From Pasteurellaceae bacterium (lineage in GTDB: Bacteria > Pseudomonadota > Gammaproteobacteria > Enterobacterales > Pasteurellaceae): 64,000 bases of DNA. Below, one piece after another: positions 28,184 to 38,090 of this stretch (its first letter is position 1; each line of letters begins with the position of its first letter). Location of the stretch: positions 53,470 to 117,469 of the forward strand of contig JAUNAB010000005.1 in assembly GCA_030527795.1 (NCBI GenBank). Reading direction: 5' to 3'. Made by a program: the position numbers and the translations under genes. The notes below the pieces were generated by a model, which made no database searches, had not been told where the DNA came from, and saw only the letters and a program-made list of their open reading frames with translations.

Positions 28184-30933
28184 TTTTCTAACTGCTGATA
28201 AAGGTTATGTTGTAATTTCTGTTCAAATTGTGAACCATAGTCAATCATCTGCCAAAGCTGGAAAACATTTTCTTGATGATGATAATTCAAGGTGATTGGG
28301 CCACTGTGGTGTTTCTCTGGATTATATCCTATTAACTGAGAATGTAATTGCATTACCCCATCGGGTGCAAGATTAATTTTCGCTTTTAAGGTTTGAAAAT
28401 CCATCGAACGCACCAAATCCACTAAAATGCTTTCCGTCCAGCCACCTTCTTTCAAACCTTTCACCATTCGCTCGCTAAGACGTAATTTCACATCCTGTGC
28501 TTGCTCAATTTCACCATTACAAATCAGGCAATCTTTATGTGACAACCAAAATGGAAAAATCGCATTGACTCGCCCTTGCATTTCTAATTGAGTATATTGT
28601 GCCAAGGTCAATACTTGTGCTAAATCAATTTGTTGTAACTGGATATTGGCAATTTTTTGTTGTGGCAGAGCAAATTGATTAATAGACAACTTGCCGCCTA
28701 ATACATTAACCTTCAATTCGCTTAAACGTAGCGGTTTCGTTGTACTATAAGGATAATATCCCTGTACTTTTAAAGTCAGATTATCCAAAGCTAACTCGCC
28801 TTTTTGAATATCGGCAATATTTATTTCAACGGGCTGACGATTAAACTCAAAGCCATTTTGCCCATAAAAGTAAGGCAATTTAAATTGAATACCCTTAATC
28901 GCACTATCTGGCAACAAAATTTCGCCACCTTGGATTTCAATTTTGCCATCAGAATGAAATGCCTTGCTCGCCCCAAAGGAAAATTGGCTATTGCCTTTAA
29001 TCGTGCCATTTTGAATAAGCATTTGCCATTTCGCAGGGAATAAGGATTGAAAAACACTGGCTGACTGCGGTTTCCAATTCAATTTTCCACTAAAATCTTG
29101 ACCGCGGTAATCTGTTTGTAGATTAATCGGCCCTAATTTTCCTGCACTTAAATCTCCATTCAAATGAAAATCAGAAAGATTTTTGCCATTTAATGCTAAA
29201 TTCAATTGCGGACGGCTTAACACGCCCCCGTAAGCAAAATCAATCTGTGATGTAGATAATCTAACCTTGCCGTCCATTTTTTGATTTTCATAATCCCAAT
29301 GCAAGTGATCAATTTGTGCTAACGTCAATTTATCAATATGCATTCCGCCCAATTGAATATTGTCGGTATGCCCAGTTAATTGCTGAATATCAATACGGTT
29401 GCCGAGCCATTGCCCTTGACCTAAAAAATGAAAACGCGTTTTCAGCACTTTTGATATCCCACCGCCTTTAAAAGTCCAATCCCATTGATTTAAGGCTTTA
29501 GTTTTTGCTAATCCTAAATCTTGCTCATCACGAATACTAAAAATAGATTGGATCCCCGCAATAAATTCGTTCGCTTGTCCTTCAAGTGTTAAATTTAAAT
29601 CATCAAATTGGGGCGTAATGCCTTCCAATTTTGCTTGCAAATAGCCATCCACCCCATAACGGCTGACTTTTACGTTCTCTAATGGCACACTGGTTAAGAT
29701 ATTCGATCCTTCGCCTTTCTGTGCAACGTGTAGTGTGGAATCCTTTAAAAAATGCAAAATGGGATCTTGATATTTCCCGCCAATCGTAAAAATTAAATCG
29801 TTATAGACGATATTATCGCCGTATTTAATGTTCCCGTGGGCTTCCAATGGCAAGTTAAAATCATCGGCACGAAATTCGCCACCGTGGCTAACAATGCCGA
29901 GGTTATCACGAATGCCAGGCCAAATTAATTGCACCGCCATATCGGTTTGTAAAGGTAACCAATCATCACCTGCTTTATTAATGGCTAAATCAAAGATTAA
30001 ACGCAGTGGAAGTTCAGGCGTAGCTTGCCAAACTAACTCGGCTTGCTTAATGATAATTTGTTGATCCATCAAAGAAAATGGCAATTTCACGAGCTGTTGT
30101 TTCGCGTTCTCATCTTGTACCGCTAATTCGCCCTGATTATCTTGCCAATGCAAATTCAGATTGCCATTTGCAACGGGCAAATCAGGATTATGCCATTGAA
30201 TATCAATGTTGCCCGTTGGCATCAATTGCGTTACCGCAGAAAATTTGGGCGTAAAATCATTCGCATTTGGTGCTAATTGAATATTCATCTGCCCTTGATA
30301 ATCAGCTTGCTGATGCGTAGCATTGCCGTTTGATTGAGATTGGTTTTGGTGATAAACCACTTTTCCCGTTATTTGTTGATTTTCCAAAGCAAGATGAATA
30401 TGCCATTTTTGTTCATCTGACGGAATTGTTGGCTGCAAGGTAAACTCTACTTTGCCATTTTGTTGAGTTAATTGCAGTTGATTTGCACTTTCAAGCAGAT
30501 GGCGTAATTGTAGATTAGTGATTTTCTGTGCGTTGATAACACGAAAATCCGCGACATCAATACGAGCATTAGGCAACATTGATAAAACCGCGGTCAAATT
30601 TAGCGATGTTTTTTGCTTTGGATCACTGGGTATTGCTAGCAAGCAAGCATAATCTAAAGTGGCACGTTTCACGCTCAGATTTCGCTCAAACCAACTTAAT
30701 GTCACATCTTGTAAATCAATCAGTTGGCAATTTGCTTGCGTTGATTTCAATGATAAATCCGCAAGTTGCCAATTTAAAAGATGCCGTTGCTGATTTGATA
30801 AGGTTAACGAATAATTGGGCGCAAGAAAATGGTTTGCAATACGCATAATGTTCTGGCTCGATAACAAAAAAAATAAGCCAATAGCCAGTACAAACAAAGC
30901 AACAACTACCGCAATCCCAACTTTTTTGAGCAT
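28180..30933 (-). CDS. ydbH: YdbH-family AsmA-like inter-membrane lipid transport protein
   Basis: 917 aa. One N-terminal membrane anchor (about 7-27, VGIAVVVALFVLAIGLFFLL) is followed by a very long periplasmic beta-rich chain, with the YdbH/Intermem_DCT domain in the last 300 residues (QIDLAQVLTLAQYTQLEMQGRVNAIFPFWL). Known relatives TamB and YhdP form hydrophobic grooves that shuttle phospholipids to the outer membrane, and YdbH acts redundantly with them. It is coupled to ynbE. An unknown membrane protein lies 25 nt upstream in the same direction. Confidence 0.85.
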   Translation of the reverse strand: MLKKVGIAVVVALFVLAIGLFFLLSSQNIMRIANHFLAPNYSLTLSNQQRHLLNWQLADLSLKSTQANCQLIDLQDVTLSWFERNLSVKRATLDYACLLAIPSDPKQKTSLNLTAVLSMLPNARIDVADFRVINAQKITNLQLRHLLESANQLQLTQQNGKVEFTLQPTIPSDEQKWHIHLALENQQITGKVVYHQNQSQSNGNATHQQADYQGQMNIQLAPNANDFTPKFSAVTQLMPTGNIDIQWHNPDLPVANGNLNLHWQDNQGELAVQDENAKQQLVKLPFSLMDQQIIIKQAELVWQATPELPLRLIFDLAINKAGDDWLPLQTDMAVQLIWPGIRDNLGIVSHGGEFRADDFNLPLEAHGNIKYGDNIVYNDLIFTIGGKYQDPILHFLKDSTLHVAQKGEGSNILTSVPLENVKVSRYGVDGYLQAKLEGITPQFDDLNLTLEGQANEFIAGIQSIFSIRDEQDLGLAKTKALNQWDWTFKGGGISKVLKTRFHFLGQGQWLGNRIDIQQLTGHTDNIQLGGMHIDKLTLAQIDHLHWDYENQKMDGKVRLSTSQIDFAYGGVLSRPQLNLALNGKNLSDFHLNGDLSAGKLGPINLQTDYRGQDFSGKLNWKPQSASVFQSLFPAKWQMLIQNGTIKGNSQFSFGASKAFHSDGKIEIQGGEILLPDSAIKGIQFKLPYFYGQNGFEFNRQPVEINIADIQKGELALDNLTLKVQGYYPYSTTKPLRLSELKVNVLGGKLSINQFALPQQKIANIQLQQIDLAQVLTLAQYTQLEMQGRVNAIFPFWLSHKDCLICNGEIEQAQDVKLRLSERMVKGLKEGGWTESILVDLVRSMDFQTLKAKINLAPDGVMQLHSQLIGYNPEKHHSGPITLNYHHQENVFQLWQMIDYGSQFEQKLQHNLYQQLEK

Positions 30934-30958
30934 AACGACCAGACTACTCTTAATCTAA

Positions 30959-31768
30959 CTAAGCAATGTAAGCGAAACTTGCCCACAATGGCAAGGTAGC
31001 GGAACAAAGCAATAACACTAGTAAGCTACGATAACCTAACCGTGTTTTCCGAAAAATAGGCATTGCAATCAATACCATAATAAAAAGATGCAATAAAAAA
31101 TATAACATCAACGCAAAATGGTTACTAAAATTAACTTGATGTTGTTGATATACAAATAATAATATTAAACTACCGATCGCATTTAACAGCGTGAGAATGC
31201 CCATTAATAACGGCAATAATCCGATAAAACCTTGTAAGCGGTTGCGTGAAAGAGTCAATGCAAGGTTAACCAACACCACGCCAACCAACGCCTGTGCAAA
31301 AATATTCGCAGGAAGCCATAGCACAACAGGCAATTCAATAAAAATCATTAAATAACACAACACACCAATCAAGCCTGATAACGTACCCATAATTAATAAA
31401 GAACGGCGTAGTTGTGGCTCTTGCGGTTGTGTCCAACAGGTTAAACACATCATAAAACCACATAAACAGACCAAATCAGTCAAAACATAATGTTGATTTG
31501 AAAATAGGCTAAAACCAAACCAAACAAGCCAAAATAGCATAAAATAGCGATGGACATTACTCAACCGTTGGCGTTGCCCGTTGCAGATTTCACCTTTTAG
31601 AAAAACTAAACTACACAAAAATTGTGCAATCAATACGCCAAACGCTAAATGGGAAAAAGCTTTAATTGACGGTTGCAAAAAATAGGTAAATAAATCAATA
31701 CCTAACAAGAATAAGATCATTAGAATGGAAAACATTCGCACAGAAAATGAGGAAGCGTGTTCTGACAT
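30959..31768 (-). CDS. Unrecognised polytopic membrane protein
   Basis: 269 aa with about eight predicted membrane helices (for instance around residues 12-32, 40-58, 73-90, 97-112, 125-145, 150-172, 180-205, 220-240). No motif I recognise. It is rich in Leu and Phe and has short loops. It is probably co-transcribed with ydbH-ynbE (25-nt gap), so an envelope role is a reasonable guess only. Confidence 0.7.
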   Translation of the reverse strand: MSEHASSFSVRMFSILMILFLLGIDLFTYFLQPSIKAFSHLAFGVLIAQFLCSLVFLKGEICNGQRQRLSNVHRYFMLFWLVWFGFSLFSNQHYVLTDLVCLCGFMMCLTCWTQPQEPQLRRSLLIMGTLSGLIGVLCYLMIFIELPVVLWLPANIFAQALVGVVLVNLALTLSRNRLQGFIGLLPLLMGILTLLNAIGSLILLFVYQQHQVNFSNHFALMLYFLLHLFIMVLIAMPIFRKTRLGYRSLLVLLLCSATLPLWASFAYIA

Positions 31769-31951
31769 AATCGTTGATTAAACAAAATAATTTGCTTTTA
31801 TTATGCAAGATTTACACCCTATTTGCTAGTCTGACATAAAATTTTGTAGCAAAGTCAGATAAAATCCAATATAGTTTAAAAACTCTGCGGTCATCATCAC
31901 ACATTGATTTGACTGACTCATAATTGTTTACTCACCGCCCTAAAAATATCG

Positions 31952-31968
31952 CTTTTTTTGACCGCGGT
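31952..31968 (-). repeat. USS-like repeat upstream of the TRIC-type gene
   Basis: CTTTTTTTGACCGCGGT, core 31961-31968, single, 23 nt before the ATG of the next gene and so within its leader. Confidence 0.7.
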
Positions 31969-31990
31969 CTAATTTGAAAATAAAAATAAA

Positions 31991-32656
31991 ATGTTACTCA
32001 GTATTATTTATATTATTGGCATTACCGCTGAAGCCATTACAGGCGCACTTGCTGCAGGGCGTGAGAAAATGGATATTTTCGGCGTGATTATTATTGCCGC
32101 AGTAACAGCGATTGGTGGCGGTTCTGTGCGTGATGTATTGCTTGGGCATTATCCATTAGGTTGGGTAAAGCACCCCGAATATTTCTTAATTGTTGCGGGA
32201 ACGGCAATTCTCACTGTATTCATTGCACCATTTATTCGCCACTTTATGCGTTATTTCAATACTATTTTTTTGGTAACCGATGCCCTTGGCTTAGTGACGT
32301 TTTCAATTATCGGTGCTCAAGTAGCACAAGATATGGGCTATGGCTTTACAATCGCCTGTATCGCAGCGACTATCACTGGTGCGTCTGGGGGCATTTTGCG
32401 AGATTTGCTTTGTAACCGCATCCCCCTTGTATTCCAAAAAGAACTCTATGCCAGTGTTGCGTTTCTCTCTACCTGTATTTATATCGGCTTACAATATGTT
32501 GGCATCGCTCTGAATATTGTCATTATCATCACATTAATTAGTGGATTTATTTTGCGTTTACTTGCCATTTATTTTGAACTGAGCTTGCCCGTATTTGATT
32601 ATTCCGATCAACCTAATAATGATGATGACAAACTACCGCCTAAAACTAATAGTTAA
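31991..32656 (+). CDS. TRIC-type cation channel family protein (YicG/YadS-like)
   Basis: 221 aa with about seven membrane helices and an internal duplication. Each half carries a glycine-rich motif ending in Arg-Asp: GGGSVRDVLLG (about 42-52) and GASGGILRDLLC (about 126-137). This is the UPF0126/TRIC signature. Prokaryotic TRIC proteins form trimeric K+ channels. E. coli YicG has also been linked to glycine uptake. The tail (DYSDQPNNDDDKLPPKTNS) is polar. proA starts 15 nt downstream. Confidence 0.88.
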   Translation: MLLSIIYIIGITAEAITGALAAGREKMDIFGVIIIAAVTAIGGGSVRDVLLGHYPLGWVKHPEYFLIVAGTAILTVFIAPFIRHFMRYFNTIFLVTDALGLVTFSIIGAQVAQDMGYGFTIACIAATITGASGGILRDLLCNRIPLVFQKELYASVAFLSTCIYIGLQYVGIALNIVIIITLISGFILRLLAIYFELSLPVFDYSDQPNNDDDKLPPKTNS

Positions 32657-32671
32657 TAAATAAGGATAACG

Positions 32672-33931
32672 ATGACAAACTTAATTGAAATGGGGCAACG
32701 AGCCAAACAAGCAAGCCTGATTTTAGCCCAATGTACTAATGTAGAAAAAAATCACGCCTTACAAATTATTGCACAGCAACTCGAATCAGAACAAAGCGAA
32801 ATCCTTGTTGCCAATGCCAAAGATATTCAACAAGCCCGTCAAAATGGCTTGTCTGAAGCGATGATTGATCGTTTGCTGTTAACTCCTGAACGTATCCAAG
32901 CCATTGCAAACGATGTTCGCCATATCTGCTCACTCGCCGATCCTGTGGGCAAATTGATTGATGGAGGAATATTAGACAGTGGTTTAAAAATTGAGCGTAT
33001 TCGTGTTCCCCTTGGCGTCATTGGCACAATCTACGAAGCACGTCCGAATGTTACCATTGACGTTGCTAGCCTTTGTTTAAAAACGGGCAATGCCGTTATT
33101 TTACGAGGAGGAAAAGAAACACAACATTCCAATCAAATATTGGTTCAAGTAGTGCAACGTGCATTAAAACAAGCAGGGTTACCTGAATTTGCCGTACAAG
33201 CAATTACCGATCCTGATCGTGAATTAGTAATGCAATTGCTCAAACTTGATCACTATGTAGATATGATTATTCCGCGTGGTGGGGCAAGTTTGCATCAACT
33301 TTGCAAACAACATTCCACCATTCCTGTTATTGTTGGCGGCATTGGGGTTTGCCACATTTTTGTAGAACAAACCGCGGATCAAAAAAAGGCACTTTCTGTT
33401 ATTGAAAACGCAAAAACCCAACGCCCAAGCACTTGTAACACCCTAGAAACCTTATTAGTGCAAGAAAGCATCGCAGCCGAATTCTTACCAAAACTAGCTC
33501 AACATTTAGCCAATAAAAAAGTGCAATTTCATGCCGATCCGCACGCTTTAGCAATCTTACAACAAGCCAATGCCCCTGTTGTGCCAGTGCAAGATCAAGA
33601 ACTCCGCCAAGAATGGCTTTCATTGGATTTAAATGTTGTGATTGTGAAAAATATCACACAAGCCATTGAGCATATTCGGGAATATGGTAGCCAACATTCT
33701 GAAGCGATTTTGACATCCTCGCAACAACTCGCTCAACAATTTATCGCACAAGTTGATGCTGCTGCGGTTTACATTAATGCAAGTACCCGATTTACGGACG
33801 GCGCACAATTTGGTTTAGGGGCTGAAGTGGCTGTCAGCACACAAAAACTACACGCCCGCGGTCCAATGGGCTTAGAAGCATTAACAACTTATAAATGGAT
33901 AGCCACAGGCGACTACAGCGTTCGCCAATAA
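32672..33931 (+). CDS. proA: Gamma-glutamyl phosphate reductase
   Basis: NADPH-dependent second step of proline biosynthesis. It is 419 aa with [40 protein letters not shown] (substrate/NADP region, about 110-149). The catalytic Cys lies in [15 protein letters not shown] (about 245-259). The C-terminal block [34 protein letters not shown] is intact. AAGGA precedes the ATG. proB is not in the window. Confidence 0.97.
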   Translation: MTNLIEMGQRAKQASLILAQCTNVEKNHALQIIAQQLESEQSEILVANAKDIQQARQNGLSEAMIDRLLLTPERIQAIANDVRHICSLADPVGKLIDGGILDSGLKIERIRVPLGVIGTIYEARPNVTIDVASLCLKTGNAVILRGGKETQHSNQILVQVVQRALKQAGLPEFAVQAITDPDRELVMQLLKLDHYVDMIIPRGGASLHQLCKQHSTIPVIVGGIGVCHIFVEQTADQKKALSVIENAKTQRPSTCNTLETLLVQESIAAEFLPKLAQHLANKKVQFHADPHALAILQQANAPVVPVQDQELRQEWLSLDLNVVIVKNITQAIEHIREYGSQHSEAILTSSQQLAQQFIAQVDAAAVYINASTRFTDGAQFGLGAEVAVSTQKLHARGPMGLEALTTYKWIATGDYSVRQ

Positions 33932-33935
33932 ATAA

Positions 33936-33980
33936 AAAAACCGCGGTTCTTTTTTCATTCAAATTTTTCCGCGGTCTTTT
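33936..33980. terminator. Bidirectional terminator from an inverted USS-like pair (proA/gshF)
   Basis: AAAAAACCGCGGTTC (core 33940-33947) faces AAATTTTTCCGCGGTCTTTT, whose first core base is T. It lies between the convergent genes proA and gshF. Confidence 0.7.
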
Positions 33981-34001
33981 AATAAAATCCATCGCTGATT
34001 G

Positions 34002-36275
34002 CTACTTCAACTCAGGGAACAGCATTTTAATCACATTTTGCGTTAAACGGCGTGATTTACCTTGATAAGGGAAAATATGCATCATCATCATCGGGTTGAA
34101 ATTCGCTTCAATTACCCCCCAAGACTGCAAATTCGGCTGTGCTGGTTGCGTTAAATCAGGAATAATCAAATCCACGCCACAAACGGCAGCGCCCATTGCT
34201 TTGGCAATCCCCACCGCAAGCTGTTTATAACTTGGGTGCATTTCATCGGTCATATCAATACTGTCGCCACCTGTGCTAATATTTGAATTCGCACGTAATT
34301 GCACTAGTTGCCCCAGTGCAGGCACAGACTCAATCGTTAAACCCTGCTCTTTTAATTGCAACTGTTCAATCTCACCCAATGCAATTTTCTTCAGTGGCGT
34401 GCGACTGCCATCACCACGCAAAGGATGATCATTTTTTTGTGCAACTAATTGGGCAACCGTATGTTGACCATCACCAATCACGTTAGCAGGCACACGCAGT
34501 AACACCGCTAAGGTTTCATCGCCCAAGACAAAGAAGCGATATTCGGTACCAACCAAATAGTCTTCCACCATAATTTCTTTATCTTCACGAAATGCAATTT
34601 CCACTGCTTTAACAAAGTCATCTCGATCTTGAACGCCTTGCTGGAAAATCGTAATCCCCAAACCAAAGTTAGTTGATTTAGGTTTAATTACCACCGCACG
34701 CCCTTCAAATAACGCATAACTCTTCGCTGCATCTTCAGCACTTGTAAATTCAAGGCTCTGTGGCACATTAAAACCTACTTTAGCAAGCACTTTTTTGGTT
34801 ACCACTTTATTTTCCATAATTAACGGCGAAATATAACTGTCGTGCGAAGTCATATTGCCATTTTTCACATATTCAATGTGATCGCCATATTGCAAGGCTA
34901 AAAATTGATCGCGTTCATCTAAAATTTCAGTTTTAATACCCTTTTGAATCAAATCAAATAATAATGCCTGTGTTGATAATTCCATATTATCAAATGCCGA
35001 TAACGCATAAAAACGTTCAAAGGCTTGGGCTTTATATTGTTGGGCTAATTTTGCACCAAGTTGCTGATAGCCACCTTGCTGTTGAATGGCTTGAACCAAA
35101 CGTGCTGACAATGTCAAACTCGGATCAGCGAACTGGGCTAATTTAGCCTGAACAATTGAAATCAACTCCGAGGACGCCTGAATTTGCGTTAACATTGCCA
35201 CAAGCTGATGAAGAATTTGCTCACCTTCTGCCCGAAATGCTGTTTGACTCGAAGGATCTTCCAACGCCACTTGTGCTAAATGGGCTTTGCCCAGTTCTAC
35301 TGACTGTTGATCACCCGTTTCATCAAGCCAAATCATCAATAAAACGAACGCGTGAATAAACTGTGCATCGGCTAAGTTGATACCATATTGCTCAAAAGGA
35401 TTCAGATCAAAAAGGCGAAATTCAAGATATTGGATCCCTTTTGTTAAGAGATCACGAGCCTTGTTTGCCCCACGTAAACGCACATTTGAATAAAATTCTT
35501 TCTCAGCAATCAATTTACCTTGTGCAACCCAATGCTCTAACGTAGCTACATATAGCTCAAGACTATCAAAGGACACCACCACTTCAGGATCATTGACGTA
35601 ACCATATTGACTTGAACGCAAGCTCCGTACAAATTGATTTGGCTTTAAGGGCGAACCATTTTTAAAATAATTGTCATCAACGGTTGGCGTTGCAGCGAGT
35701 AAATAGGTTAAAATCCATTGGTAACGCAAGAAATTGCGTGCCATTTTAAGATAGAGTTTATTTTGAAAAACGACTGGATTTTTGTCCGAGGTTTGAGCGA
35801 GAAATAATTGATGAATAAATTCACTATCTAATTGAAAATTATAATGAATACCGCTTACCATTTGCTTATTCTTACCATAAACTTCAACCAAATGTTCACG
35901 ATAAGCCACATCTTTCGGATCGCTTAATTGTGCCACTTGAATTAAATGTTCAGGCGGCAACCCCGCGGGCATACTCATCGGGAAAATATATTCATTTTCA
36001 GGCAAGGTGCGAAGCACCACTTCGTGAATAGCTGAAAGCCAACGCAGGCTATCTTGCAATTTACGATTAGGCGGCGTAATTAACTCAAGTTGACTTTCGG
36101 CAAAGTCCGTTTGAATATAAGGATGGAAAGCACGACTTCCAAATTCAGCAGGGTGTGCCGTAGTAACCACAGATCCATCGGCGTACACACGCTGACTTTC
36201 TTTTTCAATGCCAAAACTCCCTTGCTGAAATAATAAACCAAGCTGATGCTGTTTGATAATTTGTTGAATGTTCAT
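34002..36275 (-). CDS. gshF: Bifunctional glutamate-cysteine ligase / glutathione synthetase
   Basis: Makes glutathione from glutamate, cysteine and glycine in one protein. The 757 residues combine an N-terminal GshA-like ligase (to about 450; FGIEKESQRV and QTDFAESQLELITPP near 22-65) and a C-terminal ATP-grasp synthetase related to D-Ala-D-Ala ligase/CphA (about 480-757; VVIKPKSTNFGLGITIF, MVEDYLVGTEYRFFVLGDE, GVIEANFNPMMMMHIFPY). Fused GshF is typical of Pasteurellaceae and some Gram-positives. AAAGG precedes the ATG. Directly upstream, on the same strand, is a cysteine-type ABC importer. Confidence 0.95.
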   Translation of the reverse strand: MNIQQIIKQHQLGLLFQQGSFGIEKESQRVYADGSVVTTAHPAEFGSRAFHPYIQTDFAESQLELITPPNRKLQDSLRWLSAIHEVVLRTLPENEYIFPMSMPAGLPPEHLIQVAQLSDPKDVAYREHLVEVYGKNKQMVSGIHYNFQLDSEFIHQLFLAQTSDKNPVVFQNKLYLKMARNFLRYQWILTYLLAATPTVDDNYFKNGSPLKPNQFVRSLRSSQYGYVNDPEVVVSFDSLELYVATLEHWVAQGKLIAEKEFYSNVRLRGANKARDLLTKGIQYLEFRLFDLNPFEQYGINLADAQFIHAFVLLMIWLDETGDQQSVELGKAHLAQVALEDPSSQTAFRAEGEQILHQLVAMLTQIQASSELISIVQAKLAQFADPSLTLSARLVQAIQQQGGYQQLGAKLAQQYKAQAFERFYALSAFDNMELSTQALLFDLIQKGIKTEILDERDQFLALQYGDHIEYVKNGNMTSHDSYISPLIMENKVVTKKVLAKVGFNVPQSLEFTSAEDAAKSYALFEGRAVVIKPKSTNFGLGITIFQQGVQDRDDFVKAVEIAFREDKEIMVEDYLVGTEYRFFVLGDETLAVLLRVPANVIGDGQHTVAQLVAQKNDHPLRGDGSRTPLKKIALGEIEQLQLKEQGLTIESVPALGQLVQLRANSNISTGGDSIDMTDEMHPSYKQLAVGIAKAMGAAVCGVDLIIPDLTQPAQPNLQSWGVIEANFNPMMMMHIFPYQGKSRRLTQNVIKMLFPELK

Positions 36276-36300
36276 TACTGTTTCTTACCTTTAAACGTAC

Positions 36301-36320
36301 AATACCACCGCAGTGGTATT
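36301..36320. promoter_or_regulatory. Perfect dyad in the gshF leader
   Basis: AATACCAC-CGCA-GTGGTATT, with 8-bp perfect arms, 26 nt before the gshF start codon. It has no T-run, so it is more likely an operator or mRNA hairpin than a terminator. Confidence 0.45.
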
Positions 36321-36413
36321 AGAAAATCGGATAAAATTGACATTAAAATAGCATTTTTTCGTTCTTTTGGGTATAAAATTTGAGTGGAATACTCAACTAT
36401 TAGACAAAATAAG

Positions 36414-36441
36414 ATAGGGAACATTATGTCCCCTATTTTTT
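36414..36441. terminator. Hairpin after the cysteine-type importer operon
   Basis: ATAGGG-A-ACAT / ATGT-C-CCCTAT, 10 paired bases around one mismatch, loop of one T. The T-run is on the + strand and only a weaker A-rich flank serves the reverse strand, so its direction is uncertain. It separates the importer operon from gshF. Confidence 0.45.
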
Positions 36442-36448
36442 GAAAAGG

Positions 36449-37312
36449 TTATTTATATTCAACGACCACATCCGATTGATTAATGCTTTCGCCATAAATA
36501 GGTTGCAACGTTTTTTGATACGCCGCATTTAACGCCCCTTCTTTGCCAAGTTTTTCAATTTCATTGTTTAACCAATCAAGTAAATCTTGATCTTCTTTAC
36601 GCACAGCAGGAGCAATAAAATCTTGTTCGCCAAGTGCTTTAATGCCCACAGCAAACCCTGGGTTTTCTTTTACCCACGCAAATAATAAAGTATTGTCGTG
36701 TGCAAGTGCATCTCCACGTCCATCACGCAGGGCTTCAAAGGTTTCGGTATTTTGTTCAAATTTCAAACTTTTAACGTTCGGATAATTTTTTGTAAAATAT
36801 GCGTCCGCGGTTGTACCTTTGTTGAGCAATAGGGTTTTATCAGCTAATTGTGCAACATCAGTAATAGGTGCATTCTCTTTTGACACCACGCCAAGAGAAA
36901 CTTTCATATAGGGTTTTGCGAAATTCACTACTTCCTGACGTTCAGGAGTTACCGTAAAATTCGCTAAAATAATATCCACTTTATTAGAAAGTAAATACTC
37001 GGCTCGATTTGCGGCTTCAACGAGCACAAACTCCGCTTTATTTTCATCCCCAAGTAAATCTTTGCTGATAGATTTTGCAATTTCAACATCAAATCCTTGG
37101 CTTTTTCCGTCTTTATCAACATAGCCAAATGGCGGTTTATCGCTAAATACGCCAATCCGAACTTTGCCACTTTGTTTAATCCGTTCAATCGCAGAAGGGG
37201 CTTTTTCTGGCACATTTGCCCCTGCGGTTTCTTTTTTATCACAAGCGGCAAGGCTAAATGCTAAAGTTACCGCGGTCAAAAAAGCAGATGTTTTTTGTAG
37301 AAATTTACTCAT
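36449..37312 (-). CDS. ABC transporter substrate-binding lipoprotein, cysteine-binding (CjaA-like)
   Basis: 287 aa, polar amino-acid family SBP_bac_3. The signal peptide ends in FSLAAC (Cys24), so it is membrane-tethered. The body closely follows Campylobacter CjaA, a cysteine-binding protein: GKVRIGVFSDKPPFGYVDKDG, VEAANRAEYLLSNKVDIILA, LLLNKGTTADAYFTKNYPN, GDALAHDNTLLFAWVKENP. Cysteine is therefore the best guess, from memory of that family. Fourth gene of the operon. The signal-peptide core FLTAV is encoded by a USS-like repeat (core 37269-37276). Confidence 0.85.
   Translation of the reverse strand: MSKFLQKTSAFLTAVTLAFSLAACDKKETAGANVPEKAPSAIERIKQSGKVRIGVFSDKPPFGYVDKDGKSQGFDVEIAKSISKDLLGDENKAEFVLVEAANRAEYLLSNKVDIILANFTVTPERQEVVNFAKPYMKVSLGVVSKENAPITDVAQLADKTLLLNKGTTADAYFTKNYPNVKSLKFEQNTETFEALRDGRGDALAHDNTLLFAWVKENPGFAVGIKALGEQDFIAPAVRKEDQDLLDWLNNEIEKLGKEGALNAAYQKTLQPIYGESINQSDVVVEYK
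37269..37285 (+). repeat. USS-like repeat inside a signal-peptide sequence
   Basis: ACCGCGGTCAAAAAAGC on the + strand. Read on the coding strand as TTT-TTG-ACC-GCG-GTA it gives the hydrophobic core Phe-Leu-Thr-Ala-Val. Confidence 0.75.
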
Positions 37313-37338
37313 CGTTGTGTTTCCTTCAAGTTAAGTGA

Positions 37339-38076
37339 TTAAATGTAATAATCTAAGATATTTAAAAATAATTTTGCCCGTTCGCTTTGGGGACTCGTAA
37401 AAAATTGCTCAGGTTTTGCCTGTTCAATAATCGTACCTTTGTCCATAAATACAATGCGGTTCGCCACTTGACGTGCAAACGACATTTCGTGGGTCACAAT
37501 TAACATTGTCATTCCCTCTTTTGCCAAACCCAACATCACATCCAAAACTTCTCGCACCATTTCAGGATCAAGGGCAGCGGTGACTTCATCAAATAACATA
37601 ATATCGGGGTTCATACACAGCGATCGCACAATTGCAATTCGCTGTTTCTGTCCACCCGACAATTCACGTGGAAAAGCATTTTTACGCTCAAATAACCCAA
37701 CACGCTTAAGCAATTCATTCGCCTGAGCTTCCACTTTTTCACGTTTACGTTTTTGTACCTTCACCGGACCAAGTAAAATATTGTCAATTACCGATAAATG
37801 AGAAAATAATTCATAGCTTTGAAAAACCATACCAATATGTTGCCGAGCATTGACCCAAGAAATCGCTTTGCCAAGTTCGCCACTGCCTTGCAAAATAATC
37901 TTACCACCTTGGATTGGTTCTAATCCATTAATACAACGTAATAAGGTGCTCTTGCCACAACCAGACGGGCCAAGAATCACAACCACTTCACCTTTTTCAA
38001 TTTGCAAATTAATTTGATCTAACGCCCTTGCTTCACCATAATTTTTCACTAAATCTTGTATTTCTAATAACGCCAT
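37339..38076 (-). CDS. Amino-acid ABC transporter ATP-binding protein
   Basis: 245 aa. Energises import through the two permeases upstream. Walker [12 protein letters not shown] (about 35-45), signature [15 protein letters not shown] (about 145-159), Walker [16 protein letters not shown]-loop VTHEMSF. A typical polar-amino-acid importer ATPase (GlnQ/HisP class). The ATG at 38076 has GGGGGAATT upstream. The longer frame starts inside the preceding permease gene. The start is 14 nt after the permease stop. Confidence 0.93.
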   Translation of the reverse strand: MALLEIQDLVKNYGEARALDQINLQIEKGEVVVILGPSGCGKSTLLRCINGLEPIQGGKIILQGSGELGKAISWVNARQHIGMVFQSYELFSHLSVIDNILLGPVKVQKRKREKVEAQANELLKRVGLFERKNAFPRELSGGQKQRIAIVRSLCMNPDIMLFDEVTAALDPEMVREVLDVMLGLAKEGMTMLIVTHEMSFARQVANRIVFMDKGTIIEQAKPEQFFTSPQSERAKLFLNILDYYI

Positions 38077-38090
38077 AATTCCCCCGCAAA

